Assembly (NCBI RefSeq): GCF_039916245.1
Contig: NZ_JBDSLS010000257.1
Coordinates: 1 to 10,662, forward strand
Reading direction: 5' to 3'
Origin: Gelidibacter sp039916245
GTDB taxonomy: Bacteria > Bacteroidota > Bacteroidia > Flavobacteriales > Flavobacteriaceae
Length of the DNA: 10,662 bases
The position numbers and the translations under genes were made by a program. Each line of letters starts with the position of its first letter. Within the stretch, counting starts at the first letter, position 1. Below, piece by piece: positions 7,251 to 10,662 of the stretch. Under the pieces are notes generated by a model that ran no database searches, was not told where the DNA came from, and saw only the letters and a list, made by a program, of their open reading frames with translations.

Positions 7251-9140
7251 ATGAAAAACGTTTGCCTACTCCTATTTTTACTTGTTGCCTCATGGACGGT
7301 CCATGCGCAACGACCGAGCTTAAAAAAGGCCAACCAACTCTTCGCACAAAAATCGTACGTTGAGGCTGCAAAAATTTACCAATCGCTAGATAAAAACCAG
7401 GAAGTTCTTCAAAACCTGGGAGATTCCTATTACTTCAATTCTCAAATGAAATTGGCGCGAACCCCTTACGCAGGCTTGTTCACCAATTATAAAGACAGTT
7501 TAAAACCTGAGGTTTATTTCAGATATGCTAAAGTGCTACAAGGTGTCAAAGATTATGAAAACGCCGATAAAATAATGAGCGCATATCTTGGCTATGTTGT
7601 AGATACCAAAAAGTTCAGTACCAACCTCAACAGACTCGTGCCTTTTACCTATGATATCAAACAGATGAACCAAAGCTCGCGCACCGGCGATTTTGGCATC
7701 GCTTATTTTGGAGATAAAGTCGTTTTTTCATCTTTCAGAAATAATAAAAACGCCATCTACAGCTGGAATAACCAACCGTATTTGGATCTCTATCAAGCGG
7801 ACGTTTCCAAGGACAAAAGACTGGTCAATATCCAGCCGTTTTCCGACGAAATCAATACCAGAACACATGAAAGCAATGCCACCTTTTCCAATGATGGCCT
7901 AACGATGTATTTTTCCAGAACCAATGAAAACCGCGTGCCTATTGGCGAAGAATTGGTGGCGACGGTCAAGATTTATAAAGCAAAATTAGTTGACAACGTC
8001 TGGACTAATATTACCGCACTACCCTTTAGCAGTGACCTCTACTCTACCCAACATCCGGTATTGAACAAAGATAACAGCCGCCTTTATTTTTCGAGTGATA
8101 TGCCAGGCAGTTTAGGTTCTTTCGATATTTATTATGTTGATATTAATGATCATTTTGAAGGCTATGTAGAAGAAAGCTATGGCGATCCAGTAAATTTAGG
8201 CAGCACCATTAATACCATACATCGAGAGCAGTTCCCGTTTGTAGGTTATGAAGGCACGCTTTATTTTTCTTCTGACGGACACCAAGGCCTGGGTGGATTG
8301 GATATTTTCGTGAGCAAAATTTATGATGGTGTCTATTCCAAACCTCTTAATCTAGGAGAAACCATCAATTCAGAAATGGACGATTTTGGATTCATCGTCA
8401 ATGAAGATGACGACACGGGTTACTTGTCATCCAACCGCACCGGATATGACAACTTATACGCCTTTACCCGTAAGGAAAACGAACGTCAATTTACCGTTGA
8501 AGGGAATGTTCGGGATAAAAATTCAAAGAATTTACTTCCTGGAACGACCATCACCTTATATGACGAAAACGACTTTTTGGTGGGTCAGATGGTTGTAGGC
8601 GAAGACGCGCAATATGTCTTCAATACTGAACCTAATAAAGTTTATAGTATTGAAGGGCATCGCGATTTCTATATCCCCACAACAGAAATTTTCGCCACCA
8701 ATGATGATGGCAATATTACCTTTAATATTGAGCTTTCCATTGAATCTTATGATGATGCCGAAGACATTGTGGTAACCAAGGATGACGGCTATACCTATAT
8801 TGAATTGGAAAACATTTATTTTGATTATGGCAAGTGGGACATCAAGCCAGAAGCTGCAAGCACTTTGGATGTTTTGGTCGATTTACTGAACAAATATCCA
8901 CGCATGGAAATCCAGTTGGGGGCACATACTGACAATAGATCTTCTGATTTGTACAATCTTCATTTATCGCACCAACGCGCTGCCGCCACCCTTGAGTATA
9001 TGGTTGAAAACGGGATTGACAGAAAACGTCTTCGTTCCAGAGGTTATGGCGAACGGGTGCCGTTAGTGGATTGTAAAGATAATTGTAGCGAAGTAGAACA
9101 TTCGATTAACAGACGTTGTGAGTTTTTGATATTGAAGTAA
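7251..9140 (+). CDS. TPR/PD40/OmpA-family peptidoglycan-anchored outer-membrane-associated protein
   Basis: Predicted exported protein of 629 residues. I chose the ATG at 7251 because it begins a compact signal peptide (residues 1-20, ending VHAQ); an in-frame TTG at 7227 would add eight mostly polar and charged residues in front. Domains in order: a TPR-like helical part (about 22-115); WD40-like PD40 beta-propeller repeats (about 145-405) with motifs such as LYFSSD and GGLDIFVSK; a carboxypeptidase-regulatory-like beta domain (about 413-500); and an OmpA C-terminal domain (about 515-629) with IYFDYGKWDI, TDNRSSDLYN and SHQRA. The Asp of TDNR (561) and the Arg of HQRA (576) match the residues that bind diaminopimelate in peptidoglycan. 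It lies 100 bp after the PorP/SprF gene, a frequent pairing in Flavobacteria, and probably ties the outer-membrane complex to the cell wall. Its C-terminus has three cysteines (608, 612, 623). Its last 25 codons recur 1.34 kb downstream. Confidence 0.92.
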   Translation: MKNVCLLLFLLVASWTVHAQRPSLKKANQLFAQKSYVEAAKIYQSLDKNQEVLQNLGDSYYFNSQMKLARTPYAGLFTNYKDSLKPEVYFRYAKVLQGVKDYENADKIMSAYLGYVVDTKKFSTNLNRLVPFTYDIKQMNQSSRTGDFGIAYFGDKVVFSSFRNNKNAIYSWNNQPYLDLYQADVSKDKRLVNIQPFSDEINTRTHESNATFSNDGLTMYFSRTNENRVPIGEELVATVKIYKAKLVDNVWTNITALPFSSDLYSTQHPVLNKDNSRLYFSSDMPGSLGSFDIYYVDINDHFEGYVEESYGDPVNLGSTINTIHREQFPFVGYEGTLYFSSDGHQGLGGLDIFVSKIYDGVYSKPLNLGETINSEMDDFGFIVNEDDDTGYLSSNRTGYDNLYAFTRKENERQFTVEGNVRDKNSKNLLPGTTITLYDENDFLVGQMVVGEDAQYVFNTEPNKVYSIEGHRDFYIPTTEIFATNDDGNITFNIELSIESYDDAEDIVVTKDDGYTYIELENIYFDYGKWDIKPEAASTLDVLVDLLNKYPRMEIQLGAHTDNRSSDLYNLHLSHQRAAATLEYMVENGIDRKRLRSRGYGERVPLVDCKDNCSEVEHSINRRCEFLILK

Positions 9141-9325
9141 GAGGCTTCCAATTGAAATTGATGTTGAAATTGAAATTGAAATTGAAATTGAAATTAGAAA
9201 GCTAAAGGGGCAAATTTATTTTTTAATGCTCTTTAACTGATTATTGTATGGGTATGTCTTTTTTTTTGAACCATTAAGGCATTAAGATAATTAAGAGATT
9301 GTGCTTCTAACCATACCCTTAATGG
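9064..9325 (+). repeat. Long direct repeat, copy 1 (gene 4 tail plus downstream DNA)
   Basis: This segment covers the last 25 codons of the OmpA-type gene, its stop codon, the first 6-bp array, a spacer and the start of the first 88-bp unit. It matches 10407-10662 almost base for base. Outside the 6-bp array I count four differences, at 9077, 9208, 9210 and 9314. The first is a silent Lys codon change (AAA to AAG). Copy 2 lacks one 6-bp unit, so the offset changes from 1343 to 1337. The match is still running when the window ends. Confidence 0.95.
9151..9192 (+). repeat. 6-bp tandem array A, (ATTGAA)7 with two variant units
   Basis: Seven contiguous hexamers start ten bases after the stop codon of the OmpA-type gene. 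Unit 2 is ATTGAT, unit 3 is GTTGAA and the rest are ATTGAA; a degenerate ATTAGA follows. In the frame of the upstream gene the array reads AAT TGA, so any read-through would stop at once. It belongs to direct repeat copy 1 and corresponds to the six-unit array at 10494-10529. Confidence 0.9.
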
Positions 9326-9620
9326 CCCTTAACTTCTTAATGGTTTACCTTTTTCTGAACCATTAAGGCATTAAGATAATTAAGAGATAATGCTTTTAAC
9401 CAGACCTTAATGGACCTTAACTTCTTAATGGTTTACCTTTTTCTGAACCATTTAGGCATTAAGATAATTAAGAGATAATGCTTTTAACCAGACCTTAATG
9501 GCCCTTAACTTCTTAATGTTTTACCTTTTTCTGAACCATTTAGGCATTAAGATAATTAAGAGATTGTGCTTCTAACCAAACCCTTAATGGCCCTTAACTT
9601 CTTAATGCTCAACTTTTTTT
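9268..9620. repeat. Tandem array of four ~88-bp palindromic units
   Basis: Four head-to-tail units, 9268-9356 (89 bp), 9357-9444, 9445-9532 and 9533-9620 (88 bp each), start GAACCATT(A/T)AGGCATTAAG and, in the first three, end with TTACCTTTTTCT. Within a unit the left part (AACCATTAAG, then two more TTAAG words) can pair with the right part (CTTAA, then CTTAATGGTT). In unit 1 the outer stem is a perfect 10 bp (9269-9278 with 9336-9345). The units abut with no unique spacers. In unit 4 the right end is replaced by a different small hairpin. A degenerate fifth start, with TTAAGATAATTAAGAAATG, lies at about 9621-9658, and one more unit begins at 10605. Function unknown. Confidence 0.93.
9269..9354 (+). 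terminator. Candidate transcription terminator downstream of the cluster
   Basis: The first 88-bp unit forms a long imperfect hairpin with a perfect 10-bp outer stem (9269-9278 with 9336-9345). T-rich sequence follows (TTTACCTTTTT, about 9344-9354), and a nine-T run lies just before it (9259-9267). It is the first strong hairpin after the last gene of the cluster, 128 bp past the stop codon. The loop is large and the stem AT-rich, so termination is plausible but not assured. The following units could act as back-ups. Confidence 0.35.
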
Positions 9621-9625
9621 GAGCA
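9606..9625. repeat. Small inverted repeat replacing the end of unit 4
   Basis: TGCTCAA (9606-9612) and TTGAGCA (9619-9625) form a perfect 7-bp stem around CTTTTT. It lies exactly where units 1-3 carry AATGGTTTACC or its near match, so the right arm of the fourth unit has been replaced and the array ends here. It could be a compact hairpin at the array border. Confidence 0.6.
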
Positions 9626-9699
9626 GTTTAGTTTTAAGATAATTAAGAAATGAATAACCGAATCTCCACTCTTCATTTATCCGTCCGTAGCTTTAGCGA

Positions 9700-9721
9700 A
9701 AGTGGAAATCCGATTCCACTT
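9700..9721. repeat. Inverted repeat (8-bp stem)
   Basis: AAGTGGAA (9700-9707) and TTCCACTT (9714-9721) pair perfectly around a 6-nt loop. There is no T-run after it, so it is not a standard terminator. It lies in the tract between the 88-bp array and the 11-bp array. Confidence 0.55.
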
Positions 9722-9760
9722 CCATTAATCGACAGCTTAACGGGAAGCGAATACTTTAAC

Positions 9761-9795
9761 CGCAACGGACGCAAAGTTGAGCGCAAGTGACGCAA
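9761..9795. repeat. Degenerate short repeats around the word CGCAA
   Basis: The word CGCAA occurs four times on the + strand at 9761, 9770, 9782 and 9791, with spacings of 9, 12 and 9 bases; two copies are preceded by GA. The flanks differ, so this looks like a decayed short tandem repeat rather than a binding-site array. Confidence 0.45.
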
Positions 9796-9926
9796 TGTAT
9801 AGCCAATTTATGTGATCTAAACTCAAGACTTAATAATGTGATTCGTATTCTAATTCTTTATCACACTTTTTCAGGTATTACAGAAGCAGTCTCCTGTGAA
9901 ATTTGATTAGTTAAGCTATGACGCAT

Positions 9927-9992
9927 CCATACACTATCCATACACTATCCATACACTATCCATGGAGTATCTATGGAGTATCTATGGAGTGC
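9927..9992. repeat. 6 x 11-bp tandem array with two unit types
   Basis: Exactly six 11-bp units occupy 66 bp. The first three are identical CCATACACTAT; the next three are CCATGGAGTAT, CTATGGAGTAT and CTATGGAGTGC. The two types share 8 of 11 positions, and a CCATGG palindrome (9960-9965) lies at the switch point. The period is close to one helical turn, so all copies face the same side of the DNA. A related pair occurs at 10283-10304. Confidence 0.92.
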
Positions 9993-10005
9993 ACTTGAAG
10001 CTGTA

Positions 10006-10071
10006 ATTGAAATTGAAATCGAAATTGAAGTTGAAATTGAAATCGAAGTTGAAATTGAAATCGAAGTTGAA
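10006..10071 (+). repeat. 6-bp tandem array B, 11 units reading (Ile/Val-Glu)n
   Basis: Eleven contiguous hexamers are ATTGAA, ATCGAA or GTTGAA. An 18-bp composite (ATTGAA, ATCGAA, GTTGAA) occurs twice in succession at 10036-10071, so the array has a higher-order period. All differences are transitions at two positions of the unit. In one + strand frame they give only Ile-Ile silent or Ile-Val changes. That frame is open from 9922 to a stop at 10135-10137, with an ATG at 9973, but I see no sign that it is a real gene. Confidence 0.92.
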
Positions 10072-10191
10072 GTTGCCCGCCTACGGGATGGACAGGATGT
10101 TGAAAGAAACATTGAATTTGGAACCCTGATTACTTAATACTGCATTCTGAATCTGGTGGCGTTAAGACACTTAAAAAAGGGGTAAACACCT

Positions 10192-10214
10192 TTGAATTGT
10201 TGTTGAAAAACACC
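10192..10214. repeat. 23-bp direct repeat, copy 1
   Basis: Starts TTGAATTGTTG and ends GAAAAACACC. It matches 10365-10387 at 22 of 23 bases; the single difference is T here and G there. Unlike copy 2, this copy is not followed by the matching arm of an inverted repeat. Confidence 0.8.
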
Positions 10215-10282
10215 GCTGATGACCACGTTGAAATCTGCAGAAACCGGCACTTATTTTATAGGAAGATTATGCAGACCATATT

Positions 10283-10304
10283 GGGAGTATGTAGGGAGTA
10301 TCTA
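10283..10304. repeat. Second 11-bp repeat pair, related to the 9927-9992 array
   Basis: GGGAGTATGTA and GGGAGTATCTA lie head to tail. They share the GGAGTAT(C)TA core and the 11-bp period with the second half of the larger array about 300 bp upstream. A possible third unit (10305-10315) has diverged and forms part of the adjacent hairpin. Confidence 0.8.
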
Positions 10305-10318
10305 GGGGTCATCCCCTA
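10303..10318. repeat. Short GC-rich inverted repeat
   Basis: TAGGGG (10303-10308) and CCCCTA (10313-10318) form a perfect 6-bp stem with a TCAT loop, directly after the 11-bp pair. No T-run follows. This is one of the few GC-rich hairpins in the region. Confidence 0.5.
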
Positions 10319-10364
10319 TCTCGTTTTGTTCCGAAAAAGGTTTTTAGATTGGATGCTTAAATCA

Positions 10365-10387
10365 TTGAATTGTTGGTGAAAAACACC
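10365..10387. repeat. 23-bp direct repeat, copy 2
   Basis: Same sequence as 10192-10214 with one change (G for T), which completes the left arm of the perfect inverted repeat at 10369-10393. In the frame of the copied gene tail downstream it reads ELLVKNT; the first copy reads ELLLKNT in its own open frame. Confidence 0.8.
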
Positions 10388-10393
10388 AACAAT
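10369..10393. repeat. Perfect 10-bp inverted repeat with an AAAAA loop
   Basis: ATTGTTGGTG (10369-10378) and CACCAACAAT (10384-10393) are exact reverse complements around five A's. The element ends 13 bp before the start of direct repeat copy 2. A tandem 9-bp duplication (ATGGCATAG twice, 10392-10409) fills this gap and overlaps the junction. It may be a hairpin or the remnant of a small palindromic mobile repeat; no T-run supports termination. Confidence 0.8.
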
Positions 10394-10408
10394 GGCATAG
10401 ATGGCATA

Positions 10409-10483
10409 GTGGATTGTAAGGATAATTGTAGCGAAGTAGAACATTCGATTAACAGACGTTGTGAGTTTTTGATATTGAAGTAA
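10409..10483 (+). pseudogene. 3'-end fragment of the OmpA-type gene
   Basis: Encodes the last 24 residues of the OmpA-family protein at 7251-9140, from VDCKDNCSEVEH to the final Leu-Lys and TAA. The only nucleotide change is a silent Lys codon (AAG for AAA). Everything upstream of the Val codon is unrelated to the parent gene, so the OmpA fold and the peptidoglycan-binding residues are absent. The frame stays open back to 10361 (a TAA lies at 10358-10360), giving a 40-codon chimera without a convincing start. It is probably a duplication end-point, or the relic of a deleted second gene of the same kind. Confidence 0.85.
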
Positions 10484-10493
10484 GAGGCTTCCA

Positions 10494-10529
10494 ATTGAAA
10501 TTGAAATCGAAATTGAAGTTGAAGTTGAA
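10494..10529 (+). repeat. 6-bp tandem array C, six units
   Basis: Counterpart of array A inside direct repeat copy 2. The units are ATTGAA, ATTGAA, ATCGAA, ATTGAA, GTTGAA, GTTGAA, followed by the same degenerate ATTAGA. It is one unit shorter than array A and carries the ATC and GTT variants seen in array B. Confidence 0.9.
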
Positions 10530-10604
10530 ATTAGAAAGCTAAAGCGTCAAATTTATTTTTTAATGCTCTTTAACTGATTATTGTATGGGTATGTCTTTTT
10601 TTTT

Positions 10605-10662
10605 GAACCATTAAGGCATTAAGATAATTAAGAGATTGTGCTTCTAACCAAACCCTTAATGG
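10605..10662. repeat. Start of a further 88-bp palindromic unit, cut by the window edge
   Basis: The last 58 bp match the first 58 bp of unit 1 (9268-9325) with one difference. At that position (10651, CCAAACCC) the sequence agrees with unit 4 (9533-9620) rather than unit 1. A second tandem array may continue beyond the window. Confidence 0.9.

Larger units (their letters stand above)
9141..10662. other. 1.5-kb gene-free, repeat-packed intergenic region
   Basis: No protein gene or stable RNA can be supported here. The region is a patchwork of different repeat classes, listed separately: 6-bp arrays, 88-bp palindromic units, 11-bp arrays, a 23-bp direct repeat, several hairpins and a copied gene tail. 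About 9800-9925 and 10081-10190 show nothing I recognise. No transposase, recombinase or integrase fragment is visible. Such mixtures often mark recombination-prone or neutral intergenic sites; that reading is inference. Confidence 0.8.
10407..10662 (+). repeat. Long direct repeat, copy 2 (runs off the window)
   Basis: Near-identical copy of 9064-9325: the gene 4 tail, stop codon, a six-unit 6-bp array, the spacer with its nine-T run and the first 58 bp of an 88-bp unit. Because it reaches the last base, its true length is unknown and a second 88-bp array may follow. The preserved but slightly changed sequence argues for a real second copy rather than a simple assembly duplication. Confidence 0.95.

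Noticed and set aside
9268..9620. CRISPR-like array
   Set aside because: The 88-bp units abut with no unique spacers, are too long for CRISPR repeats, and no cas gene is present.
9268..9620. Integron attC-site array
   Set aside because: Unit length and imperfect palindromes fit loosely, but I cannot find the RYYYAAC/GTTRRRY core pair in the right places, there are no gene cassettes between units and no integrase is seen.
9800..9925. tRNA or other stable RNA gene
   Set aside because: I could not build a cloverleaf or any strong conserved fold; only weak short complementarities such as TGTGAT/ATCACA are present.
10197..10379. Small gene in the repeat region starting at TTG 10197
   Set aside because: The start falls inside the 23-bp repeat, the frame runs through an 11-bp repeat pair and a hairpin, and no domain is recognisable. 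It is kept only as a low-interest finding.
9141..10662. Insertion sequence or transposon
   Set aside because: There is no transposase-like frame on either strand, and the long repeats are direct rather than terminal inverted repeats. The small palindromes could at most be non-autonomous remnants.

Overview
The window looks like chromosomal DNA from a member of the Bacteroidota, most likely a Flavobacteriaceae-type marine or soil bacterium. The evidence is an AT-rich composition, genes without Shine-Dalgarno sequences, a type B C-terminal sorting domain of the type IX secretion system (T9SS; the gliding-motility-associated, CHU_C-like domain), a PorP/SprF-family protein, a PD40-OmpA protein and a LysM/PBP1-like protein. 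No genus can be assigned from the sequence alone.

Positions 135-9140 hold four large genes, all on the + strand and closely spaced (gaps of 42, 17 and 100 bp), so probably co-transcribed at least in part. In order they are: (1) an exported protein with five LysM domains and a C-terminal periplasmic-binding-protein-like domain; (2) a 1186-residue secreted adhesin-like protein with three Ig-like modules, seven near-identical ~79-residue repeats plus one divergent copy, another Ig-like module and a T9SS type B sorting domain; (3) a 313-residue PorP/SprF-family outer-membrane protein; (4) a 629-residue TPR/PD40/carboxypeptidase-regulatory-like/OmpA protein. Genes 2-4 form a recognisable surface-secretion set: the cargo, its probable dedicated outer-membrane partner and a peptidoglycan-anchored scaffold. 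The LysM protein would also sit at the cell wall. This functional link is inferred from family knowledge and gene order.

Positions 9141-10662 (1.5 kb) have no gene I can support but are densely packed with repeats. In order: a 6-bp repeat array; four tandem ~88-bp units, each able to fold into a long imperfect hairpin; a tract with degenerate CGCAA words and a hairpin; a 6 x 11-bp array; a second 6-bp array that reads as alternating Ile/Val-Glu codons; a second short 11-bp array; a 23-bp direct repeat, its second copy overlapping a perfect inverted repeat; and finally a near-identical copy of the last 25 codons of gene 4, its stop codon and the downstream DNA. This 9064-9325 / 10407-10662 direct repeat, offset by about 1.34 kb, still continues at the window edge. 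It points to a segmental duplication, or to the relic of a second copy of the gene 4 region.

No tRNA, rRNA, CRISPR array or transposase was seen. The strongest candidates for something undescribed are the palindromic 88-bp array and the duplicated gene tail with its arrays.
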